NCBI RefSeq assembly: GCF_026385505.1
Contig: NZ_JANIDV010000004.1
Span: forward strand, 155,558-219,557
From: Bombella dulcis
GTDB taxonomy: Bacteria > Pseudomonadota > Alphaproteobacteria > Acetobacterales > Acetobacteraceae
DNA: 64,000 bases
Direction: 5' to 3'
Position 1 is the first letter of the stretch, and the number at the start of each line of letters is the position of its first letter. A model generated the notes under the pieces. The model was not told the DNA's origin, made no database searches, and worked only from the letters and a program-made list of their open reading frames with translations. The translations under genes were made by a program, and so were the position numbers. Shown piece after piece: positions 57,365 through 64,000 of the stretch.

Positions 57365-58147
57365 TTAGGACCCTAACATTGCCCGTACACCGTGTACCAG
57401 TTTCATAGCTCCATCAGCAGCACTTACCCAAGTCCCCACTGTTTTTACTGCAGAAAGAAGACGTTCCGTTATAACCTTGGCCTGCTCACTTCCCCCCTCA
57501 GAAGGACATAATTTTTCCATCTGATACGCATTCAAAGTTGCAGCTCCTAAGGCCTCATAGGCATTTTGTAAGCTTCCACTTTCTGGATGCTGCAAACACC
57601 ATATTACAGCATCAACCTTTCTTTTAATTCTTATTTTCAATCCAATATCCAAGCAATCACTATCCAAAATAGAGAGGACACACTCAAGCTCTTCAATTAA
57701 ATCATTCGTTTTTTCTACGGGACAAGCAAACTCTGGGAAATCAACCTCTAAAGCGTGACCTAAAAAACCCAATTCACCACACTTATCAGCCGTTATGGAT
57801 ATATGTGAAACGAAGTGAATACCACCACCGGAAAGGGCAAAATTTCCAAAATTTTCAGGTCTAACAAAATCATAAAAGTATTCCACTTTATTCAAAGCTG
57901 GAGGCTTCTGTGTTTCTTTCATCTTTCTTGAACTGCGTATCTGCTCACACAAGAGATCTAAATCGTCTCCTACATCAAAAATTTTCCTATCAATATTTTT
58001 ATTGTCTAACTCGCCTTGGAGATCAAAATTATAACTCCATATTTGACGTATAGTCACAGGTTTAAGTTGATCCCTCATAAAAATAAAAACCCTATTAAAT
58101 CCTAAAAAGACTTCTTCAAGCCTAAAAGCAATATTAGTCACTGTCAT
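57365..58147 (-). CDS. Hypothetical AT-rich protein near tRNA-Thr
   Basis: 260-aa protein with no family I can name. It has no signal peptide or membrane segments; the middle part contains ALSGGGIHFVSHISITADKCGELGFLG and VEKTNDLIEELECVLSILDSD, then a helical C-terminus (NAYEALGAATLNAYQMEKL, and VITERLLSAVKTVGTWVSAADGAMKLV). ATG at 58147 has GTGAGGA six bases upstream. At about 40% GC it stands out from its neighbours. With its place at a tRNA, this suggests acquired DNA; an immunity or phage-related role is possible but unsupported. Confidence 0.6.
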   Translation of the reverse strand: MTVTNIAFRLEEVFLGFNRVFIFMRDQLKPVTIRQIWSYNFDLQGELDNKNIDRKIFDVGDDLDLLCEQIRSSRKMKETQKPPALNKVEYFYDFVRPENFGNFALSGGGIHFVSHISITADKCGELGFLGHALEVDFPEFACPVEKTNDLIEELECVLSILDSDCLDIGLKIRIKRKVDAVIWCLQHPESGSLQNAYEALGAATLNAYQMEKLCPSEGGSEQAKVITERLLSAVKTVGTWVSAADGAMKLVHGVRAMLGS

Positions 58148-58447
58148 TAAAATCCTCACCTACAAAAAATTTCAAAAAAGAAGGGAAAATTTGTAAAAAA
58201 TTACCTCTATTATCCTCCATATTTATATAATCTCCTTCTCACCAAGAAAGAAAAATATCTGCTCCAATCACCCATTTTCATGCCTTAACAAAAGACTCCC
58301 ATGCACCTCTAACAGCTTTAATGTTATACAAATTCCTCAATATGAAAAAGGCTAACATACACCTTCTTCAACTGTTAGAAGCATCCTACCAAAAAACCAC
58401 TATAAGTCCCAAGAAACTTCCCACCCACAACAGAGGCATCTCCTCCC

Positions 58448-58927
58448 ATGAAAAACACCCTGCCCGGCTTCATCGGGCTGGCCCGCCTGTTCGACATGTT
58501 CGAAGGGGCAGCCATGCTGATCCTGTCCATCTGCATCACGCTAGTGGCCTGCCTTGGGCTGCTGCATGTCGTGGTAGCCGTTGCAAGGCTTGTCCTCCAT
58601 GCCGGTCTCAGTCCCACGGAACCTGCCATTCTTCAGGAAATCTTCGGGCTGTTCTTCACGGTCCTGATCGCTCTGGAGTTCCGCCACTCCATTCTCGTGC
58701 TTCCCGGTTCGGAATCACAGGGAATGATCCGTATGCGGTCCGTTCTGCTCATCGGCATGATGGCAGCCGTACGGAAATTCATCGTGCTGGACCTGAATGG
58801 CGTGAATGTCAGTGAACTTCTGGCCCTTTCGGCGGCTGTCCTGTCCCTCTCCGCCGCTTACTGGCTGGTCCGTGGCAAGGCCATGACACGGGCTGATGCC
58901 GCCCCCCAGACGCCGCCCAGCCCGTAA
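58448..58927 (+). CDS. psiE: Phosphate-starvation-inducible PsiE-family membrane protein
   Basis: 159-aa inner-membrane protein with four membrane segments. Motifs FGLFFTVLIALEFRHSI near residue 75 and MMAAVRKFIVLDLNGVN near 110 are diagnostic of the PsiE family, whose function is unknown. The C-terminus is Ala/Pro/Gln-rich. The preceding 300 bases (58148-58447) are AT-rich and without a recognisable gene. Confidence 0.88.
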   Translation: MKNTLPGFIGLARLFDMFEGAAMLILSICITLVACLGLLHVVVAVARLVLHAGLSPTEPAILQEIFGLFFTVLIALEFRHSILVLPGSESQGMIRMRSVLLIGMMAAVRKFIVLDLNGVNVSELLALSAAVLSLSAAYWLVRGKAMTRADAAPQTPPSP

Positions 58928-58951
58928 CAAATCATCCCACAATAAAAAAAA

Positions 58952-58982
58952 CCCCTTTCCAGCTCCAGCAGCCGGAAAGGGG
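58952..58982 (-). terminator. Terminator of oprB
   Basis: Minus strand CCCCTTTCC / GGAAAGGGG 9-bp stem with a 13-base loop, followed by eight T (plus-strand A at 58944-58951). It lies 48 bases past the porin stop. Confidence 0.9.
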
Positions 58983-59029
58983 ACAATCACCCTGCCGCCC
59001 ACAAAAAGCGGCAGGCACACGTCATCAGA

Positions 59030-60847
59030 TCAGAAGAACTGGACGTGAGACTTGAAGCCCAGCATGGCCGCATCCTTCAGGACACGCTGCATACCCGGAT
59101 TGAAATAATACTGGAAATCCGGAGCAAAGGTCACACCCCGCATGACGTGAATACGGTACGTCGCCTCAAACGTACTGCCCCAACGCTGCACACCATAAGA
59201 CCCCCACATCAGTGGTGCCCCACCACTCTCATAATAGGCACTCCCCGGTGCAGGAGCCATACCATGTTCAATCTGGAAACGCTGTGCATCACGAGTGTAG
59301 CGGCTAGACCCCGTATAAGAGAAGGAAACACCCACTGTATCCAGCGGACGAGCGGGCCAAAAGCCAGTGTCCACAAGCCCGAACGCATAAAGCTTACCAC
59401 GCATAGCCGTGGAGGCCTTGTTCCAATACGCATCGAAAAAGGCGACTAAACCACCCTCAGGCGTATCCTGCGTCTTGTTCCGCATGATCATTTGATCAGC
59501 CAAAAACCACAAGCTCCAATTAAAATTACGACGAACACCCGTACCCGGCACCTCATCACCCACACCCCAACAGGTCGGGCAGTTGGGAATAGTCATAAGA
59601 GTCCGCCAGCCATTACGACGGTTCGGCGGGTTATACACACCCAGATAATGGTCAGACGTATCAGGAGCAAAACCAACCTTGTAATGTCCCAACAAATGCT
59701 TCTTACCAAACTCGGGCTCCCAACCCGCTTCAATCGGCGTCAGCACGCCACTGATATTGGCACCATTGAACTTGAAGCCCGTGCGGTTTTCCTGCACGCC
59801 ATAAATGCCACGCTCGGGAAAATAGATACCCACCTGAATATAGGTGCTATTCGTGGGGCGACCACGAACACGGGCACCCCAGCTCGTCCCCGGATAGGAT
59901 GACCGTGTATACGTATCCGTCACCGCCTTGGGGTTCCCACAGAAGGCATTGTTCATGAAGTTACAGTAGATCGGGCTATTGGCGAAGTCCGTATTGGTGG
60001 ACATGCGGCCTGCAGCAATATTCAACCGCCCGCCCCAGAGTGTTTCTTCCCCGTAGAAATGGATAAGGTGGAACACCACATTGCCACCACCACCGTAAAT
60101 TTCCTGACTGGGGTTCACATTGTCCCCAAACATCTTGCTGGCTGAAATGCCGTAACGGCCAACACCAATGACATGAGTCTGGAACCCCCGGATGCCGGCC
60201 AGCTTGTACCAGTCAATATCATTCTCAAGACTGTACTGACCAGAGTTGGACGCTCCTTGCTTCAATCCCAGTCCTTTCGTGGGAGAAGTGATGGCACCGG
60301 CAAACTCATTAGTATTATCCAGCATAAAGGCCACACCACGGTCCCGCAGCCATTCATTCCAACGCATCTTGCGAAACAGGGCTTCAGGTCGAGGCAGAGG
60401 CGGACCATCATTCGTCACTGGGTCGCCCTCATGAAGGGGAATATTCACACGCTGCAAAAGTTCTCGTCCATTCTCGCCATACACACCGAAATCCTCTGAC
60501 GGATAATTAGAGTATGGACGAAGTTTAACTTGCTTAAAATAAACCTTAGCCGCATGCTCAACCTCGCCTCTTACCGGTTCCCGACCCACCAACGTTGGTT
60601 GTACCTGCTTTCCATTGCGTATGAACAAAGCTTCCCTTCCGTACGTCTTCCGAGGCGGCTCCACAATAGCAGTGGCCTGTTCCGAACGAAACTGGACCTG
60701 CCCCCCGCTCAGAGTTCCATCCGCAGCCCAGAGAGCATCAGCCTTCAAACATGAGAAAACTAAAGCCAATGCTAGACAAACTTTCTCCCTTCCTCGCACT
60801 TTTTCCCCTATAACAAACAAAATATTCAACGCAGCCAAGATATTCAT
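59030..60847 (-). CDS. oprB: Carbohydrate-selective porin, OprB family
   Basis: 605-aa outer-membrane porin. Signal region CLALALVFSCLKADALWA, a 60-residue N-terminal extension, then barrel motifs GASNSGQYSLENDIDWYKLAGI, NVNPSQEIYGGGG and RMSTNTDFANSPIYCNFMNNAFCGNP, typical of OprB in Acetobacteraceae, ending with AMLGFKSHVQFF and its terminal Phe. It admits sugars such as glucose to the periplasmic dehydrogenases. Start at 60847 (MNILAALN) is chosen for the GGAG upstream; the longer 60886 reading is less likely. Its own terminator follows. Confidence 0.9.
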   Translation of the reverse strand: MNILAALNILFVIGEKVRGREKVCLALALVFSCLKADALWAADGTLSGGQVQFRSEQATAIVEPPRKTYGREALFIRNGKQVQPTLVGREPVRGEVEHAAKVYFKQVKLRPYSNYPSEDFGVYGENGRELLQRVNIPLHEGDPVTNDGPPLPRPEALFRKMRWNEWLRDRGVAFMLDNTNEFAGAITSPTKGLGLKQGASNSGQYSLENDIDWYKLAGIRGFQTHVIGVGRYGISASKMFGDNVNPSQEIYGGGGNVVFHLIHFYGEETLWGGRLNIAAGRMSTNTDFANSPIYCNFMNNAFCGNPKAVTDTYTRSSYPGTSWGARVRGRPTNSTYIQVGIYFPERGIYGVQENRTGFKFNGANISGVLTPIEAGWEPEFGKKHLLGHYKVGFAPDTSDHYLGVYNPPNRRNGWRTLMTIPNCPTCWGVGDEVPGTGVRRNFNWSLWFLADQMIMRNKTQDTPEGGLVAFFDAYWNKASTAMRGKLYAFGLVDTGFWPARPLDTVGVSFSYTGSSRYTRDAQRFQIEHGMAPAPGSAYYESGGAPLMWGSYGVQRWGSTFEATYRIHVMRGVTFAPDFQYYFNPGMQRVLKDAAMLGFKSHVQFF

Positions 60848-61364
60848 ATTTTTATTTTTCTCCGATAAACTGAGCAAAAACACCATCCTACGTCTCTATA
60901 CAAAGACACTCAAAAAAAAAAGTGTTCTGACCCGGTTACTTAACTCTTAAAACAGAATAACTTACCTAAGATGCCTTTGCCCAGCACCTCGAAGCGAGTT
61001 TGCAAGGGTCAAATTTATTTTGAATCGCAGAGGTTCACAATCCACCTTACCCTCTATAAAATAGCCGATTGTACATTTAATACGATTTATCCTGCAACAA
61101 ACGTTACTTTCGGTCCGCTCCTCTAAGGACCTCGCAAATTTCCACTATTAAATGACCAAAACGTACAGAAACGCCACCTATATTAAAATATTACTTAAAA
61201 ATAGCGATCACAGGAAATAATTTTTAATATATTCTAGATTAATATTGTAGTCTTATACAAGATAAAATTATATTTAATGTTCAATTTTATAAATTATAAA
61301 TATAATATCGATTTCTGCTCATTTTTCCTAAAAAATTTATCTTTCCGCAAATAATACTGCCAGC
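60848..61364. other. AT-rich non-coding stretch between oprB and flagellin relic
   Basis: About 520 bases. Near 60920 there is an A-run; from 61180 the sequence becomes strongly AT-rich. I see no gene; it should hold the oprB promoter. Confidence 0.55.
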
Positions 61365-61643
61365 ATGAATGTATTTTCCTTCTTTCTATCCGTTTTTACC
61401 GGTCAGGCAACCAATCAGCTCATCCACATGAACACCACCATTGGCGTCACACAAAACACCCTGACCCGTCGGCAGGGCATCTATTCCAGCGTCCAGCTCT
61501 CCATCAAGGAGCAGCTTTCCAACAATCTGGACGTCAATCTTGCCGAAGTCGCCACACGGTCATCCGATCTCAGCCTCCAGCTGAAAGCCTCCTTCTCGCT
61601 CATTGCGGACATGAAGAACATGTCGCTGGCTGATTATCTCTGA
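61365..61643 (+). pseudogene. C-terminal relic of a flagellin-type protein
   Basis: 92 codons. From about residue 25 it matches the C-terminal helix (D0) of alphaproteobacterial flagellin/FlgL proteins: QNTLTRRQGIYSSVQLSIKEQ, then NLDVNLAEVATRSSDLSLQLKAS and the ending SLIADMKNMSLADYL. Intact flagellins are several hundred residues and have a matching N-terminal helix that is missing here. There is no good ribosome site before the ATG and the first 25 residues look unrelated. A strong terminator directly follows, as for a former complete gene. Alternatively a small flagellin-like protein; no other flagellar genes are in the window. Confidence 0.55.
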
Positions 61644-61677
61644 CGCCACATCCGGCACGGCATCTGCCGGGTGACAG

Positions 61678-61707
61678 GCCGCCTCCCCTGCGGGAGGCGG
61701 CTTTTTT
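61678..61707 (+). terminator. Strong Rho-independent terminator after flagellin relic
   Basis: GCCGCCTCCC / GGGAGGCGGC, a perfect 10-bp stem with a CTGC loop and six T. Confidence 0.95.
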
Positions 61708-61867
61708 CATACCTGATTCCTCGGGGACATCTTTCATTTCTGGAAAATAAGGCAAGTTTTACACAAAATCTTTCTACCGCCCTTCCACAACGGACATCTA
61801 GAAAAAGACTGTAACGCCATACCCCATGAGGCATCGGCCCCTTATTAGAGTCATTATGGAGGCAGTC

Positions 61868-62842
61868 ATGAATCATACTGAAAACACGGACATATCCCAT
61901 AAAATCCTGCTGTCCGCCTACAGGCGCATGAAGACGATCCGTACCTTCGAGAACCGTCTGCATGAGGACTTCAAGGCGGGTATCGTTCCGGGCTTCACCC
62001 ATCTCTATGCCGGGCAGGAGGCCGTTGCTGTCGGAATATGCAGCCATCTGACTGATCAGGACCAGATCGCCAGCACCCATCGCGGGCACGGCCACTGCAT
62101 CGCCAAGGGCGTGGACGTCATGGCCATGATGAAAGAAATTCACGGGCGGCAGGGCGGCATCTGCAAGGGCAAGGGTGGCTCCATGCATATTGCGGACCTG
62201 AGCAAAGGAATGCTGGGGGCCAACGGCATTCTGGGTGCCGGTGCCCCGCTGGCCTGTGGTGCCGCCCTTGCCGACAGACTGGAAGGGAAAGGCCATGTCG
62301 CCGTGGTCTTCGGCGGGGATGGCGGCGTGAATGAAGGGGCCGTGCTGGAAAGCATGAACCTGGCCAGTGTCTGGAAACTCCCCCTGATGTTCGTCGTGGA
62401 AAATAACGGCTACGCCCAGTCCACGCCCCAGCACAGGACAACCTCCGTCAGCAGCTATGAAGATCGTGCCAGGGGCTTCGGCATGCCCGCCGTCACGGTG
62501 GACGGGCTGGACTTCATGGCCGTCTACCGCACAGCCGGTGAGCTGATCGCAAAAATGAGGGCCGGTGGTGGACCGGTGCTTCTGGAATGCCGGACCGTCC
62601 GCTTCTACGGCCATTTTGAAGGGGACAGCCAGGCCTATCGCCCTGCCGGGGAAGTGAAAGACGCCTGGAAGGACCGGGACTGCCTGCACATTTTTGCCCG
62701 GAACTCCGGTCTGGACAGAGCCGAACTGGACGCCGTGGACCGTGACGTTGAGCAGCTGATCGAAGCTTCCGTCCAGGAAGCGCTCAAGGCACCCCACCCG
62801 GCCCTGAATGAACTCAATGACGGTGTGTACGTCTCCTACTGA
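61868..62842 (+). CDS. acoA: TPP-dependent dehydrogenase E1 component, alpha subunit (acetoin-type)
   Basis: 324-aa subunit of a thiamine-pyrophosphate 2-oxo-acid/acetoin dehydrogenase. The TPP motif GDGGVNEGAVLESMNLASVWKLP-type sequence is at GGDGGVNEG followed by ENNGYAQST (the GDG...NN signature). Other hallmarks are THRGHGHCIAKGVDV and GGICKGKGGSMHIAD. AcoA (acetoin:DCPIP oxidoreductase) fits better than PdhA in length, but this is not proven. Start at 61868 has GGAGG six bases upstream; the extended reading to 61826 is unlikely. The beta subunit follows after 25 bases. Confidence 0.85.
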   Translation: MNHTENTDISHKILLSAYRRMKTIRTFENRLHEDFKAGIVPGFTHLYAGQEAVAVGICSHLTDQDQIASTHRGHGHCIAKGVDVMAMMKEIHGRQGGICKGKGGSMHIADLSKGMLGANGILGAGAPLACGAALADRLEGKGHVAVVFGGDGGVNEGAVLESMNLASVWKLPLMFVVENNGYAQSTPQHRTTSVSSYEDRARGFGMPAVTVDGLDFMAVYRTAGELIAKMRAGGGPVLLECRTVRFYGHFEGDSQAYRPAGEVKDAWKDRDCLHIFARNSGLDRAELDAVDRDVEQLIEASVQEALKAPHPALNELNDGVYVSY

Positions 62843-62867
62843 AACAGCATCTGAAGGAAAATCAGTC

Positions 62868-63872
62868 ATGACCAGACATATTTCGCTGAAATCAGCCATC
62901 AATGAAGCTCTGGATCAGGAAATGGCCAGAGACCCGAAACTGCTCATTTTCGGACAGGATACGGCCGGTGGTGTCGACGCTGGCGGTGAAACGGACACAT
63001 GGGGCGGTGTCCTCGGTGTCACGAAAGGCCTCTATACGAAATATGGCGACCAGGTGATCGATGCCCCGCCGACAGAAATGGCCTATGTCGGGGCCGCCAT
63101 CGGTGCAGCCCTCTCCGGCTTCCCCGTCGTTGCGGAAGTGCCGTTCATCGACTTCATGGGCGTCTGTTTTGACCAGCTCCTGAATCAGGCTGCCAAGATG
63201 CGCTACATGTTCGGCGGCACGGCTGAAATACCGCTCGTCGTCCGCACGATGGTCGGGGCAGGTATCAACGGAGCCGCACAGCATTCCCAGATGCTGACAG
63301 CCATGTTCACCCATGTTCCGGGCCTGAAAGTCGTCTGTCCCAGCACACCCCATGACGCCAAGGGACTGATGATCGAGGCCATCCGGGACAGAGGCCCCGT
63401 CATTTTCTGTGAGCCGAAATATCTTTACGAGACCACCGGCCCTGTCCCGGCACACCCCTATGCTGTCCCCTTCGGGCAGGCCCATCGCGCCAGAGAAGGG
63501 CGTGACGTGTCCATCGTCACCTATGGGCCGATGGTGCCCCGGGCACTGGAAGCCGCAGCCGGACTGGCGGAAAAGGGCATTGATGCAGAGGTGATCGACC
63601 TGCGGACCCTCTCCCCGCTGGACATCGCATCCGTCCTGAAATCCGTGCAGAAGACCGGACGACTGGTGGCTGCTGACGAGGCCCATCCCCGCTGCAACAT
63701 CGCAACCGACATCGTGGCACAGGTCACCGGACAGTGCTTCACCAGCCTGGAGACTGCTCCGCAGATGGTCAGTGCCCCTCATACGCCCGTGCCCTTCTCA
63801 CCTGTTCTGGAGAAAGCCTACATCCCCGATGAAGAGCAGATCATGGCCGCCGTGATGAAGACGATGCCGTAA
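62868..63872 (+). CDS. acoB: TPP-dependent dehydrogenase E1 component, beta subunit (acetoin-type)
   Basis: 334-aa partner of the alpha subunit. MTRHISLKSAINEALDQEMARDPKLLIFGQDT is the standard start, followed by GVTKGLYTKYGDQVIDAPPTEMAYVGAAIGAALSG and PVVEVPF-like PVVAEVPFIDF, and the C-terminal EVIDLRTLSPLDIASV and LVAADEAHPRC segment. GAAGGA lies eight bases upstream of the ATG. The alpha/beta pair would bind TPP at their interface and pass the acyl/acetyl group to an E2 dihydrolipoamide acetyltransferase, expected just beyond the window edge. Confidence 0.88.
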   Translation: MTRHISLKSAINEALDQEMARDPKLLIFGQDTAGGVDAGGETDTWGGVLGVTKGLYTKYGDQVIDAPPTEMAYVGAAIGAALSGFPVVAEVPFIDFMGVCFDQLLNQAAKMRYMFGGTAEIPLVVRTMVGAGINGAAQHSQMLTAMFTHVPGLKVVCPSTPHDAKGLMIEAIRDRGPVIFCEPKYLYETTGPVPAHPYAVPFGQAHRAREGRDVSIVTYGPMVPRALEAAAGLAEKGIDAEVIDLRTLSPLDIASVLKSVQKTGRLVAADEAHPRCNIATDIVAQVTGQCFTSLETAPQMVSAPHTPVPFSPVLEKAYIPDEEQIMAAVMKTMP

Positions 63873-63902
63873 CCCCCACACAGGAACTGATGGAGCTATC
63901 TC

Positions 63903-64000
63903 ATGACAGCCCGGAACCATGACAGATACGCAACGGTTACCAGTGACGCCGCCAGTGGCCTCGTACGGGCCGTGCTGGAAGAAGGTGCCTCCCGGAACCT
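63903..64000 (+). CDS. Start of a further gene in the aco-type operon (partial)
   Basis: An ATG at 63903 with GGAG upstream opens MTARNHDRYATVTSDAASG followed by LVRAVLEEGASRNL and runs off the window. The pattern vaguely recalls GlcG/HbpS (DUF336) proteins, but this is too short to be sure; a standard E2 lipoyl domain start is not apparent. Confidence 0.5.
   Translation, partial: MTARNHDRYATVTSDAASGLVRAVLEEGASRN

Noticed and set aside
61634..62902. 422-aa minus-strand open frame covering the E1 alpha gene
   Set aside because: AcoA/AcoB motifs, ribosome sites and spacing are clear on the plus strand; the antisense frame shows no motifs.

Overview
The window is chromosomal DNA of an acetic acid bacterium (family Acetobacteraceae, Alphaproteobacteria); the genus cannot be fixed from the sequence alone. 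Pointers are the lptE-holA-leuS-DUF3576 block, the Entner-Doudoroff pair edd-eda, an OprB porin, a very large AIDA-type-repeat/Hint protein of a kind common in this family, and dense GC-rich genes joined by ATGA overlaps. Housekeeping genes are GC-rich, while several islands (min operon, 17.2-23.9 kb, 46.1-47.0 kb, 57.1-58.4 kb, 60.8-61.4 kb) are clearly more AT-rich.

Layout. 0-3 kb: the end of a glutathione S-transferase gene, then minCDE. 3-11.6 kb: an iron-uptake block on the minus strand, with a PiuC-type 2-oxoglutarate hydroxylase and three paralogous Fiu-like TonB-dependent receptors. Each receptor has its own terminator, two have Fur-like boxes upstream, and the third is broken by a 10-nt deletion. 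11.8-16.7 kb: holA, lptE, leuS and a DUF3576 lipoprotein. 16.9-17.2 kb: a tRNA-Arg(CCU) gene split by a 241-nt group I intron. 17.2-19.5 kb: a decayed island with an integrase N-terminus relic, a multiply frameshifted ImmA/IrrE peptidase pseudogene and an AT-rich non-coding stretch. 19.5-23.9 kb: an unknown protein preceded by a nine-codon leader ORF, then a 1213-aa AIDA-repeat/Hint protein.

24-37 kb: AEC transporter, low-Mr phosphatase and 2-hydroxyacid dehydrogenase (coupled, plus strand); TM2 protein; nadK, a small exported protein and purH; a tripartite MFS-HlyD-NodT efflux operon; eda and edd. 37-46 kb: lytic transglycosylase, a cysteine-poor uracil-DNA glycosylase homologue, ispE, an exported protein carrying a nearly perfect 213-bp tandem duplication, glnK-amtB, a UbiH-type hydroxylase and cysE. 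46-57 kb: an AT-rich PIN-domain gene coupled to cysE, an exported aldose epimerase, mlaA and an mlaC-like gene, queA-tgt, an RHH protein, a DjlA-like co-chaperone, a Deg protease, Mrp and tRNA-Thr. 57-64 kb: an unknown AT-rich gene, psiE, oprB, a flagellin C-terminal relic with an intact terminator, and the start of an acoA-acoB-type TPP dehydrogenase operon that runs off the right edge.

Functionally the window mixes envelope biogenesis (LptE, MlaA/MlaC, Slt, Deg, OprB), iron scavenging, sugar oxidation through the Entner-Doudoroff route and nitrogen sensing. Accessory insertions lie behind both tRNA genes. The most unusual elements are the tRNA group I intron, the Hint/AIDA locus with its coupled upstream gene, and the relics showing ongoing gene loss.
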